Notes: generated by a model not told the origin, from the sequence alone. Shown: positions 7,440 to 17,191, counted from the stretch's first letter. The stretch is DNA of 64,000 bases from Propioniciclava sinopodophylli (GCF_004324755.1 NZ_SDMQ01000007.1:62001-126000); one strand, 5' to 3'. Translations and numbers: made by a program.

Positions 7440-9137
7440 ATGGCCGAGGGCTTCACCCAGCACGACCCGTCCCGCACCATCCGCGCCCCGCGCGGCACCG
7501 AGCTCTCCGCCAAGTCCTGGCAGACCGAGGCCCCGCTGCGGATGCTCATGAACAACCTGGACCCCGAGGTCGCCGAGCGTCCCGAGGACCTCGTCGTCTA
7601 CGGCGGCACCGGCCGCGCGGCCCGCTCCTGGGAGGCCTACGACGCCATCGTCGCCACCCTCAAGGACCTCGAGGAGGACGAGACCCTCCTGGTGCAGTCC
7701 GGCAAGCCGGTGGGCGTGTTCCGCACCAACAAGTGGGCCCCGCGCGTGCTGATCGCCAACTCCAACCTCGTGGGCGACTGGGCCACGTGGCCGGAGTTCC
7801 GCAAGCTCGAGGCCGAGGGCCTGATGATGTACGGCCAGATGACCGCCGGCTCCTGGATCTACATCGCCACCCAGGGCATCCTGCAGGGCACCTACGAGAC
7901 CTTCGCCGCGATCGGCCGCAAGAAGTACGACGGCACCCTCAAGGGCACCCTCACCCTGACCGGCGGCTGCGGCGGCATGGGCGGCGCCCAGCCCCTGGCC
8001 GTCACCCTCAACGGGGGCGTCTGCCTGATCGTGGACGTCTCGGAGGACCGCCTGCGCCGCCGCATGGGCAAGCGCTACCTGGACGAGGTGGAGACGGACA
8101 TCGACAAGGCCGTGGCGCGCGTCATGCAGGCCAAGAACGACGGCGAGGCCGTCTCCCTGGGCCTCGTGGGCAACGCCGCCGAGGTCTTCCCCGAGCTGCT
8201 CGAGCGCCAGAAGCGCGGCGAGATCGAGATCGACATCGTCACGGACCAGACCTCCGCGCACGACCCGCTGTCCTACCTGCCGATCGAGATCGACGAGAAG
8301 GACTGGCACGCCGAGGCCGAGGCCGACCCGGACACCTTCACCAAGAAGGCCCAGGAGTCCATGGCCCGCCAGGTCGAGGCCATGGTCGGCTTCCAGGACA
8401 TCGGCGCCGAGGTCTTCGACTACGGCAACTCCATCCGCGACGAGGCCCGCAAGGCCGGCTACTCCCGCGCCTTCGAGTTCCCGGGCTTCGTCCCGGCCTA
8501 CATCCGCCCGCTGTTCTGCGAGGGCCTCGGCCCGTTCCGCTGGGCCGCCCTCTCCGGCGACCCGGAGGACATCCGCGTGACCGACGAGGCCCTGAAGGAG
8601 CTGTTCCCCGAGAACGAGCACCTGCACCGCTGGCTCGACGGCGCCGCCGAGTTCGTGGAGTTCGAGGGCCTGCCGGCCCGCATCTGCTGGCTGGGCTACG
8701 GCGAGCGCCACAAGGCCGGCCTGCTCTTCAACCAGCTCGTGGCCGAGGGCAGGGTCAAGGCGCCGATCGTGATCGGCCGCGACCACCTCGACTCCGGCTC
8801 CGTGGCCTCCCCGTACCGCGAGACCGAGTCCATGCTGGACGGCTCCGACGCGATCGCCGACTGGCCGCTGCTGAACGCCCTGACCGCCACCTCCTCCGGC
8901 GCCACCTGGGTGTCGATCCACCACGGCGGCGGCGTCGGCATCGGCCGGTCCATCCACGCCGGCCAGGTGGGCGTTGCCGACGGCACCGAGCTGGCCGCGG
9001 CCAAGCTCGAGGCGCTGCTCACCAACGACCCCGGCATGGGCGTCATCCGCCACGTCGACGCCGGCTACTCCCGCGCCGCCGAGGTGGCGAAGGAGCGCGG
9101 CGTCCGTGTGCCCATGGAGGCCACGATCCGGGACTGA
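7440..9137 (+). CDS. hutU: Urocanate hydratase
   Basis: 565-residue NAD-dependent cytosolic enzyme converting urocanate to 4-imidazolone-5-propionate, step 2 of histidine degradation. The family hallmark [20 protein letters not shown] lies near residue 175, and the C-terminal [17 protein letters not shown] segment is conserved. Length is normal for bacterial HutU. ATG 7440 follows a good ribosome-binding site (GAGAGGA). It leads a hutU, permease, hutI, hutH order on the plus strand, with hutG convergent at 14-15 kb, so a full histidine-to-glutamate route is encoded apart from the broken hutH. Confidence 0.95.
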   Translation: MAEGFTQHDPSRTIRAPRGTELSAKSWQTEAPLRMLMNNLDPEVAERPEDLVVYGGTGRAARSWEAYDAIVATLKDLEEDETLLVQSGKPVGVFRTNKWAPRVLIANSNLVGDWATWPEFRKLEAEGLMMYGQMTAGSWIYIATQGILQGTYETFAAIGRKKYDGTLKGTLTLTGGCGGMGGAQPLAVTLNGGVCLIVDVSEDRLRRRMGKRYLDEVETDIDKAVARVMQAKNDGEAVSLGLVGNAAEVFPELLERQKRGEIEIDIVTDQTSAHDPLSYLPIEIDEKDWHAEAEADPDTFTKKAQESMARQVEAMVGFQDIGAEVFDYGNSIRDEARKAGYSRAFEFPGFVPAYIRPLFCEGLGPFRWAALSGDPEDIRVTDEALKELFPENEHLHRWLDGAAEFVEFEGLPARICWLGYGERHKAGLLFNQLVAEGRVKAPIVIGRDHLDSGSVASPYRETESMLDGSDAIADWPLLNALTATSSGATWVSIHHGGGVGIGRSIHAGQVGVADGTELAAAKLEALLTNDPGMGVIRHVDAGYSRAAEVAKERGVRVPMEATIRD

Positions 9138-9201
9138 CCCCGGTCACGTCGCCGGACGACGACGGTGCCGCCGCGCCGCCGCCGTCCGACGACTTCACCG
9201 C

Positions 9202-9237
9202 CGCGAGCCGGACGGGCGGCCGCCCGTCCGGCTCGCG
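9202..9237. repeat. 36-bp perfect palindrome between hutU and the permease
   Basis: Two 18-nt arms, CGCGAGCCGGACGGGCGG and its exact complement, meet without a spacer in the 117-nt gap after hutU. As RNA it would form a very stable hairpin ending 4 nt before the GAAAGGA ribosome-binding site of the permease gene. It could act as a partial terminator, an RNase barrier or an attenuator of permease translation. Confidence 0.75.
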
Positions 9238-9254
9238 ATCGAAAGGACACCACG

Positions 9255-10631
9255 ATGGACTCGTCCCGCCCCGCAGACCACGAGCTGCACACCGACACCA
9301 CCGCGATGGCCGCGATCGAGGCCGACGCGCCCCGCCCGCCGGCGCGCTGGCGCATGATCGTCTACTCGGCGATCGGCATCGTCATGTTCTTCGTGCCCGT
9401 CACGATCAACGGGGCGAGCTCCATCCCCCTGGACCACCTGGTGACCTGGGTGCGCGGGCTGCTCGGCCCGGCCGACCGCTGGGTGGGCCTGGCCATCATC
9501 GCCGCCGGCGCCGTGTACCCGTTCGCCTCGGGCCGCTGGCGGACCAGCACCACGCGGACGGTCTTCGCGTTCCTCGCCGTGCTCGGCCTGGTCGCCTCGG
9601 CGATGGTCGTGTTCGGCGTGGGCCCGAGCTGGATCCTGGACAAGAGCATCGGCCCGTTCCTGATGGACAAGCTCGTGGTCCCCGTGGGCCTGATCGTGCC
9701 CATCGGCGGCGTCTTCCTGGCCCTCGTGATCGGCTACGGCCTCATGGAGTTCGTGGGCGTCTACCTGCGCCCGGCCATGCGGCCGATCTGGCGCGTGCCC
9801 GGCCGCGCCGCCGTCGACGCCGTCGCCTCCTTCGTGGGCTCCTACGCCCTGGGCCTGCTGCTGACGAACCGCATGTACACCGGGGGCCGCTACACGGCCC
9901 GCGAGGCGGCGATCATCGCCGTCGGCTTCTCCACGGTGTCCGCGACCTTCATGGTGATCGTCGCCAAGACGCTGGGCCTGATGGACATCTGGCTCTGGTA
10001 CTTCTTCGGCACCCTCGTGGTGACGTTCGTGGTCACGGCCATCACCGTGCGCATCCCGCCGCTGAACCGCATCCCGGACGAGGTGTACCCCGGCGCGGTG
10101 CACTCGCCCGAGCAGGCCGTCACCCGGGACCGCTTCCGCGTGGCCCTGCGCGCCGCCGAGCAGACCCTCGCCGAGGCTCCGCCCCTGCCGAAGAACATCT
10201 GGGTCAACTTCCGGGACGGCCTCGTGATGGTGCTCCAGATCCTGCCCTCCATCATGTCCGTGGGCCTGATCGCCCTGGTCCTGGCCACGTACACGCCCGT
10301 GTTCGAGTGGATCGGCGTGATCTTCTACCCGCTGTTCTGGGCGCTGGGCTACTCTGACCCCGGCCTGCTGGCCTCGGCCTCCGCCACCTCGATCGCCGAG
10401 ATGTTCATCCCGGCCACGATGGCGGCCGGTCACGAGGACCTCGTCGCCCGGTTCGTGATCGGCGTCGTCTGCGTCTCCGCGATCATCTTCTTCTCCGCGG
10501 TGGTTCCTGCCATCCTGGCCACGGACATCCCCGTGAAGATGTGGCACCTCCTGGTGATCTGGGTCGAGCGCGTGGCGCTCACCATCGTGCTGGCCACGCC
10601 GCTGGCCCACCTGGTGGCCGCGCTCACCTGA
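9255..10631 (+). CDS. YjiH-type (nucleoside-recognition/GATE domain) membrane protein
   Basis: 458-residue polytopic membrane protein of the YjiH family. After a polar 35-residue N-terminus there are about ten hydrophobic segments, starting with MIVYSAIGIVMFFVPVTING. The GATE-type region runs through PAVDAVASFVGSY-like sequence near residue 175. A second half has MSVGLIALVLATYTPVFEW and FVIGVVCVSAIIFFSAVVPA. It sits between hutU and hutI, a position in which YjiH-type proteins recur in actinobacterial hut loci. A role in histidine or urocanate transport is therefore likely but inferred from context only. Start: ATG 9255 with GAAAGGA upstream, immediately after a 36-bp palindrome. Confidence 0.8.
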   Translation: MDSSRPADHELHTDTTAMAAIEADAPRPPARWRMIVYSAIGIVMFFVPVTINGASSIPLDHLVTWVRGLLGPADRWVGLAIIAAGAVYPFASGRWRTSTTRTVFAFLAVLGLVASAMVVFGVGPSWILDKSIGPFLMDKLVVPVGLIVPIGGVFLALVIGYGLMEFVGVYLRPAMRPIWRVPGRAAVDAVASFVGSYALGLLLTNRMYTGGRYTAREAAIIAVGFSTVSATFMVIVAKTLGLMDIWLWYFFGTLVVTFVVTAITVRIPPLNRIPDEVYPGAVHSPEQAVTRDRFRVALRAAEQTLAEAPPLPKNIWVNFRDGLVMVLQILPSIMSVGLIALVLATYTPVFEWIGVIFYPLFWALGYSDPGLLASASATSIAEMFIPATMAAGHEDLVARFVIGVVCVSAIIFFSAVVPAILATDIPVKMWHLLVIWVERVALTIVLATPLAHLVAALT

Positions 10632-10678
10632 GGCCCGCCCCACCGCCCCACCCCTGTCCGTCCCGCAGAGAGGCCCCC

Positions 10679-11884
10679 ATGCGCTCCACGCTCATCACCG
10701 ACATCGCCGAGCTGACCACCGTCGACCCCGAAGGGCGGGTGCTCACGGACGCGGCCGTCGTCGTCGAGGACGAGCGCATCGCCTGGATCGGCCCCGCCGC
10801 GGACGCCCCGGACGCGGACGACCGGGTGTCCGTCGAGGGCCGCGCCGTGCTGCCCGGCTGGGTGGACTCCCACACGCACCTCGTGTTCGACGGGGACCGC
10901 TCCGCCGAGTTCGAGGCCCGCATGGCCGGCGAGTCCTACGCGGCCGGCGGCATCGGCGTGACCACCTCCGCCACCCGTGCCGCCTCGGACGACCGCCTGG
11001 CCGAGCTGGTCCGCGGCCGGGTGGCCGACGCGGTGGCCGGCGGCACCACCTACCTCGAGACCAAGACCGGCTACGGGCTCACCGTGGAGGAGGAGGCGCG
11101 CCACGCGCGCCTGCTGGCCGGGCTGCGCGAGGAGGGCCTCGTGGACGAGGTGACCTTCCTCGGTGCCCACCTCGTGCCCCCGGGCCGGGACGCGGAGGAC
11201 TACCTCGACGACGTCGTCGGACCGATGCTCGAGGCCGTGCGGGAGCACGCGGGCTGGGTGGACGTGTTCTGCGACACCGGCGCCTTCGACGCCGAGCAGA
11301 CCCGCCGCGTGCTCGCCGCCGGCGTGGCGGCGGGCCTGGGCGTGCGCCTGCACGGCAACCAGATCGAGCAGGGCCCGGGCGTGGGCGTGGCCGTGGAGTT
11401 CGGCGCCGCCTCCGTGGACCACGTCAACCACCTCTCCGACGCGGACGTCGAGGCCCTGGCCGGCACCTGGACCGGCTGGGACCGCGCCTCGGCCACCGGC
11501 ACGCCCGGCACCGTGGCCGGCTGCCTGCCCGCGTGCGACCTGTCCACCCGCGCCCCGCTGGCGCCCGCGCGTCGCCTGCTCGACGCCGGCATCGAGGTCT
11601 CCCTGGCCTCGAACTGCAACCCGGGCACCAGCTACACCACGTCCATGAACTTCAACGTGGGCACCGCCGTGCTGCAGATGCACCTGACCCTCGCCGAAGC
11701 CGTGCGCGCCGCCACCCTCGGCGGGGCCCTCGGCCTGCGGGCGCAGGACCGCGTCGGCAGCCTCGAGGTCGGCAAGCGCGCCGACCTGCACGTGCTCGAC
11801 GCCCCCGCCGCCATCCACCTGGCCTACCGCCCCGGCATGCCGCTGACCCACGCGGTCTGGCGCGCGGGCCGCCGGGCCGTCTGA
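10679..11884 (+). CDS. hutI: Imidazolonepropionase
   Basis: 401-residue amidohydrolase-superfamily enzyme hydrolysing 4-imidazolone-5-propionate to N-formimidoyl-glutamate, step 3 of histidine utilisation. The metal-binding DSHTHLVFDG motif is near residue 62. The substrate-site histidine segment RLHGNQIEQG, the second metal-site VDHVNHLS and the ASNCNPGTSYTTSM signature all appear in order. ATG 10679 follows GAGAGG. The stop is 29 nt before hutH, consistent with one operon. Confidence 0.94.
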   Translation: MRSTLITDIAELTTVDPEGRVLTDAAVVVEDERIAWIGPAADAPDADDRVSVEGRAVLPGWVDSHTHLVFDGDRSAEFEARMAGESYAAGGIGVTTSATRAASDDRLAELVRGRVADAVAGGTTYLETKTGYGLTVEEEARHARLLAGLREEGLVDEVTFLGAHLVPPGRDAEDYLDDVVGPMLEAVREHAGWVDVFCDTGAFDAEQTRRVLAAGVAAGLGVRLHGNQIEQGPGVGVAVEFGAASVDHVNHLSDADVEALAGTWTGWDRASATGTPGTVAGCLPACDLSTRAPLAPARRLLDAGIEVSLASNCNPGTSYTTSMNFNVGTAVLQMHLTLAEAVRAATLGGALGLRAQDRVGSLEVGKRADLHVLDAPAAIHLAYRPGMPLTHAVWRAGRRAV

Positions 11885-11913
11885 TCGACCGACAGCAAGG
11901 AGAACGCATCACC

Positions 11914-13525
11914 ATGACCACCCCTCCCGTCACCGTCACGCTCGGCACGTCCGGGGCCACCCTGGACGACGTCGTCGCCGTGGCCCGCCACGACGCCCGC
12001 GTGGTGCTCGCCGACGACGTGCTCGAGACCGTCGGCGCGGTGCGCCGCCACGTCGAGGCGCTGGCCGAGGCCGAGACCCCACCTACGGCGTCTCCACCGG
12101 CTTCGGCGCGCTCGCGGACAAGCACATCCCGCTCGAGTCCCGCGCGCAGCTGCAGAAGTCGCTGATCCGCTCCCACGCCGCCGGCATGGGCCCCGTGGTG
12201 GAGCGCGAGGTCGTCCGCGCGCTGATGTTCCTGCGGGCCACCACGCTCGCCTCCGGCCGCACGGGCGTGGCCCCGTGGTGGTCGAGACCTTCGTGGCCAT
12301 GCTCAACGCGGGCATCACCCCCGCCGTGCGCGAGTTCGGCTCCCTGGGCTGCTCCGGTGACCTCGCACCGCTCTCCCACGTGGCCCTGGCGCTGATGGGC
12401 GAGGGCGACGTCGTCGGGACGGACGGCGCGCTGCGTCCGGCCGGCGAGGCGCTCGCCGAGGCCGGGATCGAGCCGGTCGAGCTGCGGGAGAAGGAGGGCC
12501 TGGCCCTCGTCAACGGCACCGAGGGCATGCTCGGCATGCTCATCATGGCGCTGGCCGACCTCGAGGAGCTCGCCGACACCGTGGACCTCACCGCCGCGAT
12601 GTCCGTGGAGGCGCTGCTCGGCACCGACCGCGTGTTCGTGCCGGAGCTGCACCTGCCGCTGCGCCCCCACCCGGGCCAGGCGACCTCCGCCGACCGGATG
12701 CTGAAGATCCTGGCGGGCTCGCCGATCGTGGCCAGCCACAAGGAGGGCGACTCCCGCGTGCAGGACGCCTACTCGCTGCGCTGCGCCCCGCAGGTGGCCG
12801 GCGGCCTGCGCGACACCCTCGCGTACGTGCGCACCGTGGCCGAGCGTGAGCTCGCCGCCACCGTGGACAACCCGGTGGTGCTCGACGACGGCCGGGTGAG
12901 CTCGAACGGCAACTTCCACGGGGCGCCCGTGGCGTACGTGCTGGACTTCCTGGCCATCCCGGTGGCCGACGTCGCCAGCATGTCCGAGCGCCGCACCGAC
13001 CGCATGCTGGACCCGGCCCGCTCGCACGGGCTGCCCGCGTTCCTCGTGGACGACCCGGCCGTGGACTCCGGCATGATGATCGCCCAGTACACGCAGGCCG
13101 GGCTCGTCTCGGACATGAAGCGCCTGGCCGTGCCCGCGTCCGTGGACTCCATCCCGTCCTCCGCGATGCAGGAGGACCACGTGTCCATGGGCTGGCACGC
13201 CGCCCGCAAGCTGCGCTCGGCCGTGGAGAACTTCCGGCGCGTGCTCGCCGTCGAGCTCGTGGCCGCCGCCCGCGCGATCGAGCTGCGCGCCCCGCTGCAG
13301 CCCTCCGCCGCGACCGGTGCCGCCGTCCGCGTGATCCGCGAGGCCGGTGTCCCCGGCCCCGGCCCGGACCAGTACATGGCGACGCAGCTGGCCGCCGCCG
13401 AGCAGGCCCTGCGCGACGGGTCCGTGCTGGCCGCCGTGGCGGAGGCGCTCGCGGGCGTGTCCGCCGACGCCGAGCCGCAGGACCTGGCCGAGGAGTCCGA
13501 GGGCGCCGGGGCCGAGGGGCACTGA
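11914..13525 (+). pseudogene. hutH: Histidine ammonia-lyase, two frameshifts
   Basis: Would deaminate histidine to urocanate, step 1 of the pathway. The reading starts well at ATG 11914 after AAGGAGA (MTTPPVTVTLGTSG), then shifts frame at about 12,078, in the run ACCCC before ACCTACGGC. The second frame carries TYGVSTGFGALAD and SHAAGMGPVVEREVV. It shifts again at about 12,270, in GTGGCCCCGTG, to the frame containing the MIO-forming site and the rest. Each break is explained by loss of one base, and repair gives about 537 residues. The MIO tripeptide reads Cys-Ser-Gly (GCSGDLAPLSH) instead of Ala-Ser-Gly, a variant I believe is normal in actinobacterial enzymes. Either a recent pseudogene or sequencing errors in C-runs. 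Confidence 0.85.
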
Positions 13526-13546
13526 CGCTGCCGAGCGGCCCGACGC

Positions 13547-13609
13547 CACAGAGTAATCACGACATGCCGCGTGCGTCTGGAATGGACGGCGTGTCGTGAC
13601 CACTCTGTG
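13547..13609. terminator. 23-bp inverted repeat between convergent hutH and MFS remnant
   Basis: Arms 13547-13569 and 13587-13609 pair over 23 positions with three non-Watson-Crick sites (G-U in one strand), around a 17-nt loop. The arms begin CACAGAGT and end CTCTGTG. The position between converging genes suggests a bidirectional terminator. No U-run follows. Confidence 0.6.
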
Positions 13610-13651
13610 TGCGGAGGGGGCGGCCGGGGAATCGGGCCCGGTCGGCCCGGC

Positions 13652-13948
13652 TCAGGCCGCCAGGTCCACGTCCTTCGTCTCCTTCATGAACAGGCCGGTC
13701 AACCCGGTGAGGCCGCCGACCACCATGAGGTAGATCGGGAACACGCTGGTCCACCCCTGCGCCGTCAGCCACGTGATCAGGTACGGCGCCGTGCCGCCGA
13801 AGATCGCGGTGGCCAGCGAGAGCATGGTGGCCACGCCCTTGGCGCGCACCGCCGTGGGCAGCACCTCGGACCAGACGGCGCCGTTGACGCCGAACAGCAA
13901 CGCCACGGCCAGCAGCGCGGCCCACGGCAGCGCCGAGCCCCTGCCCCG
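13652..13948 (-). pseudogene. C-terminal remnant of an MFS (metabolite:H+ symporter type) transporter
   Basis: About 95 residues read as the last third of an MFS permease. They include PWAALLAVALLFGVNGAVWS, EVLPTAVRAKGVATMLSLAT, the next helix PYLITWLTAQGWTSVFPIYL and a terminal ETKDVDLAA, a common ending of this group. A full protein would have about 430 residues. Upstream of about 13,940 the same frame becomes Arg/Gly-rich with no resemblance to a transporter, and hutG ends at 14009, so the first two thirds are missing. It may once have been the histidine or urocanate importer of this hut cluster. Confidence 0.7.
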
Positions 13949-14008
13949 TGGGCGGAGGGACGCTGAGGCGCGCGGCCCCCCCGCGCCTGAATGGACCCCC
14001 GGCCCGCC

Positions 14009-15055
14009 TCAGGCCAGCAGCGAGGCGTCCGTGCGGTGACGGCTGACGATCGTGTGGATCAGCCGGGCCGCGGCCTTCGCCGTGCGGCCGTCCACGTCCA
14101 GGGCGGGGTTGAGCTCCACGACGTCGGCCAGGGCCAGCTTCCCGGACTGGGTGGCCTCCAGCGTGCACGCGTGGATCACCTCGTACGGCACGCCGAAGCC
14201 GGCCGGTGCGCTCACCCCCGGGGCGACGGCGGCCGGCAGCACATCCAGGTCGATCGTCAGGTAGAGCACGTCCACCGCGTTGATGAAGGAGCGCACCCAG
14301 CGGCGCACGCCGGTGACGTCGGCGGTCTGGGCCTGCTCGTCGGTCACCCACGTGACCCCGCGTTCGCGCGCGGTGTCGAACAGGGCCCGGGTGTTGTTGG
14401 CCTCGCTGATGCCCACCACCGCGTAGGAGAGCTGATGCTCCGCCCCCTCGGCGTCGCGCAGCGCCTGCAGGAACGGGGTGCCGGAGCTGGGCCGCGGCGC
14501 CTCGCGCAGGTCGAAGTGCGCGTCCAGGTTGAGGATGCCCACGCGGGTGCCCGCACCCACGCGCGTCGAGCCGGTCAGGCCCGTGATCGAGGCGTAGGCG
14601 GTCTCGTGTCCACCACCGAGCACCACGGCCAGGTCGTGCGCGTTCAGCAGCCCGCTGACCACCGTGCCCAGCTCGACCTGGCCCGCCTCGAGCTCCCCCG
14701 GGGCGTCGTCGTCGCCGCGGGCCACGGACACGTCGCCCGCGTCCACGAGCGCGCCCGTGCCCTCGAGGTACGCCAGCGAGGCGAGTGCGCCGCGCAGCGC
14801 CTCCGGGCCGTCCTCGGCGCCCACGCGGCCGTGGTTCCGGCGCACGCCCTCGTCCGAGGCGAAGCCGACGAGCGCCGTGGACCGCGCGCCCGACGTCGGA
14901 GCGCCGGCGCCGGGGTGGCGCTGCGTCGTCGTGGGATCGCCGCGGCCGTCGGCGGGGCGGACGACCTGGTGCCAGCGCAGGTGCTCGGGGGCGTCGCCGT
15001 CGGTGCGGCCGGTCCAGGCGGGGGAGAGGGACGGGGAGGGGAGCTCGGAGGTCAT
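14009..15055 (-). CDS. hutG: Formimidoylglutamase
   Basis: 348-residue arginase/ureohydrolase-family enzyme cleaving N-formimidoyl-glutamate to glutamate and formamide, the last step of the hut pathway. The binuclear Mn2+ ligands are visible: GGGHETAYA, NLDAHFDLRE and TIDLDVLPAA. The substrate-side segment VSAPAGFGVPYEV follows. It lies on the minus strand opposite the other hut genes. ATG 15055 is used, with an in-frame ATG at 15073 as the alternative. Neither has a strong ribosome-binding site. The N-terminal about 60 residues are proline/threonine-rich and less conserved. Confidence 0.9.
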   Translation of the reverse strand: MTSELPSPSLSPAWTGRTDGDAPEHLRWHQVVRPADGRGDPTTTQRHPGAGAPTSGARSTALVGFASDEGVRRNHGRVGAEDGPEALRGALASLAYLEGTGALVDAGDVSVARGDDDAPGELEAGQVELGTVVSGLLNAHDLAVVLGGGHETAYASITGLTGSTRVGAGTRVGILNLDAHFDLREAPRPSSGTPFLQALRDAEGAEHQLSYAVVGISEANNTRALFDTARERGVTWVTDEQAQTADVTGVRRWVRSFINAVDVLYLTIDLDVLPAAVAPGVSAPAGFGVPYEVIHACTLEATQSGKLALADVVELNPALDVDGRTAKAAARLIHTIVSRHRTDASLLA

Positions 15056-15129
15056 GGGACCATCCCACGCCATCGACGGGCGGGTGCGCAACGAGGGCCG
15101 GACGACGCCCGACACGGGGCGTCGCCCGT

Positions 15130-15645
15130 CTAGCGGTCCAGCTCCTGGCGCCGCGAGCTGATCACGCCGGTGACGAAGCCGGCGAGGTTGAGCCCGCCGT
15201 GGAAGCGGGCGTGCTCGATCTTCACGCAGCGATCCATGACGATCTCCAGGCCCGCGGCCTCGGCCTGACGCGCGGCGTCCTCGTTCCAGATGCCCAGCTG
15301 CAGCCACACGGTCCGGGCGCCCACGCGGGCGGCGTCCGCCACCACCTCGGGGGCGTCGGAGGACTTGCGGAACACCTCCACGAGGTCCGGGGTGACGGGC
15401 AGGTCGTCCAGCGAGGCGTAGACGCGGTGGCCGAGGATCTCCTTGCCGGCCGCGGCGAGCACGGGATTGACGAAGTAGACGTCGTACGTGGTCGAGCTCA
15501 GCAGGTACGTGGCCACGAAGTAGGACGCACGGGCCGGCTTGTCCGAGGCGCCGACGATCGCGATCGAGCGGGTGCGCCGCAGGATCGCCAGGCGCTCGGG
15601 GGCGCCGGGGCCGGTCCAGGTGCGCTCGGGGTGGGTGGTGCTCAC
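15130..15645 (-). CDS. CoA-binding (Rossmann) domain protein
   Basis: 171-residue YccU-like CoA_binding_2 protein. Residues 25-45 form the nucleotide-binding start RSIAIVGASDKPARASYFVA. A second strand (VYFVNPV) and the conserved VWLQLGIWNEDA and IEHARF segments follow. The biochemical role of the family is not established. It begins 3 nt after the metY stop on the same strand and so is probably co-transcribed with metY, a pairing that recurs in Micrococcales. Confidence 0.85.
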   Translation of the reverse strand: MSTTHPERTWTGPGAPERLAILRRTRSIAIVGASDKPARASYFVATYLLSSTTYDVYFVNPVLAAAGKEILGHRVYASLDDLPVTPDLVEVFRKSSDAPEVVADAARVGARTVWLQLGIWNEDAARQAEAAGLEIVMDRCVKIEHARFHGGLNLAGFVTGVISSRRQELDR

Positions 15646-15648
15646 GGC

Positions 15649-17022
15649 TCAGGCCTCCTTCGGCGCGGCCGGGGCGCCGTCGTCGTCGCGGGTGCGGCCG
15701 GTGGCCGCGGTGAGGGCCTGGTCCAGGTCCCAGAGGATGTCCTCGACGTCCTCGATGCCCACCGAGATGCGGATCAGGTCCGCCGGGATGCCCGCGGCCA
15801 CGAGCTGCTCGGCGGTGAGCTGCTGATGGGTCGTCGTGGCGGGGTGCAGCACCAGCGTCTTCGCGTCGCCGATGTTGGCCAGGTGGGAGGCCAGCTGCAG
15901 CGCGGAGATGAAGCGCGACGCCGTCGCGCGCCCGGCCTCCGGACCGGAGGCGCCGTCGTCGGTGTCCGTGGCTGCCGGGGCCACACCGAAGCTGAACACC
16001 GAGCCGACGCCCCGGGGCAGCAGCTGCTGCGCGCGGGCGTGGTGCGGATGGTCGGGCAGCCCCGCGTAGCGGACCCAGGAGACGCGCGGGTCCTCGTCCA
16101 GCCACTGCGCCACGGCCTGCGCGTTGGCGAGGTGGCCGTCCATGCGCGGGGCCAGCGTCTCGACGCCGAGCAGCAGCTGGAACGCCGACTGCGGGGCCAG
16201 CGACGGGCCGAAGTCGCGCAGCTGCTCCGAGCGGAGCTTGGTGAGGAAGCCGTACTCGCCGAAGTTCCCCCACCAGGAGACGCCGCCGTACGAGGGCACG
16301 GGCTCGGTCATCGACGGGAACTTGCCGTTGTCCCACGGGAAGCGGCCGGACTCCACCACGACGCCGCCGAGCGTGGTGCCCTGCCCGCCGAGGAACTTCG
16401 TGGCCGAATGGATGACGATGTCCGCGCCGTGCTCGATCGGCCGGATCAGGTAGGGCGGGGTGAGGGTCGCGTCCACGACGAGCGGCACGCCGTGCCGGTG
16501 GGCGACGTCGGTCAGGCCCGGCAGGTCCACGACGTCACCGGAGGGGTTGGCGACGATCTCCGTGTAGACCGCCTTGGTGTTGGGCTGGAGGGCGGCCTCG
16601 AAGTCCGCGGCCTCGGCGGAGTCCACGAACGTGGTCTCCACGCCGAACCGGCGCAGGGACACGTCCAGCTGGGTGATCGTGCCGCCGTAGAGCTTCGAGG
16701 ACGCCACGATGTGGTCGCCGGCCCCGGCGAGGGCCGCGAAGGTGACGAACTCGGCGGCCATGCCGGACGCCGTCGCGACGGCGCCGATGCCGCCCTCCAG
16801 CGTGGCGACGCGCTCCTCGAACGCGGCGACCGTGGGGTTGCCGATCCGCGAGTAGATGTTGCCGTACTTCTGCAGCGCGAAGAGGTTGGCGGCGTCCTCG
16901 GCGGACTCGAACACGAACGAGCTGGTCTGGTGGATCGGCACCGCGCGGGAGCCGTGGACGGCGTCCGGGACGGCGCCCGCGTGCAGCGCCTGGGTGCGGA
17001 AGCCGAACTCGTGGTCAGCCAC
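15649..17022 (-). CDS. metY: O-acetylhomoserine sulfhydrylase / bifunctional cysteine synthase
   Basis: 457-residue PLP enzyme of the Cys/Met-metabolism family, making homocysteine directly from O-acetyl-homoserine and sulfide in the cytosol. The PLP lysine lies in HSATKFLGGQGTTLGGV near residue 205. Other family blocks are YSRIGNPTVAAFEERVA and the C-terminal IRISVGIEDVEDILWDL. The insertion around residues 340-370 (TDTDDGASGPEAG) is low-complexity. The start is GTG 17022 because AAAGGA lies 6 nt upstream. Longer in-frame options lack a ribosome-binding site. It leads a two-gene unit with the CoA-binding protein. Confidence 0.9.
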   Translation of the reverse strand: MADHEFGFRTQALHAGAVPDAVHGSRAVPIHQTSSFVFESAEDAANLFALQKYGNIYSRIGNPTVAAFEERVATLEGGIGAVATASGMAAEFVTFAALAGAGDHIVASSKLYGGTITQLDVSLRRFGVETTFVDSAEAADFEAALQPNTKAVYTEIVANPSGDVVDLPGLTDVAHRHGVPLVVDATLTPPYLIRPIEHGADIVIHSATKFLGGQGTTLGGVVVESGRFPWDNGKFPSMTEPVPSYGGVSWWGNFGEYGFLTKLRSEQLRDFGPSLAPQSAFQLLLGVETLAPRMDGHLANAQAVAQWLDEDPRVSWVRYAGLPDHPHHARAQQLLPRGVGSVFSFGVAPAATDTDDGASGPEAGRATASRFISALQLASHLANIGDAKTLVLHPATTTHQQLTAEQLVAAGIPADLIRISVGIEDVEDILWDLDQALTAATGRTRDDDGAPAAPKEA

Positions 17023-17144
17023 GGGGGTCCTTTCGATGGAGGCTTCGGGACAGTCCGTCCCATTGTCCCGGGCGAGGCGCGCCGGGGGCAGGGTGGGCAC
17101 GTCGCAGAGCGTCACGCGGGGCCGGCCGCACCCCGGAGGCACGG

Positions 17145-17178
17145 ACGCCCCGCCCCCGGGGGTCCGGGGGCGGGGCGT
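17145..17178 (-). terminator. Strong GC hairpin behind the small-envelope-protein pair
   Basis: A perfect 15-bp stem (arm ACGCCCCGCCCCCGG) with the 4-nt loop GGGT begins 13 nt after the stop of the gene at 17192. It separates that operon from metY on the same strand. There is no U-tract, common for actinobacterial terminators. Confidence 0.7.
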
Positions 17179-17191
17179 GGGTGCGTGGGGG

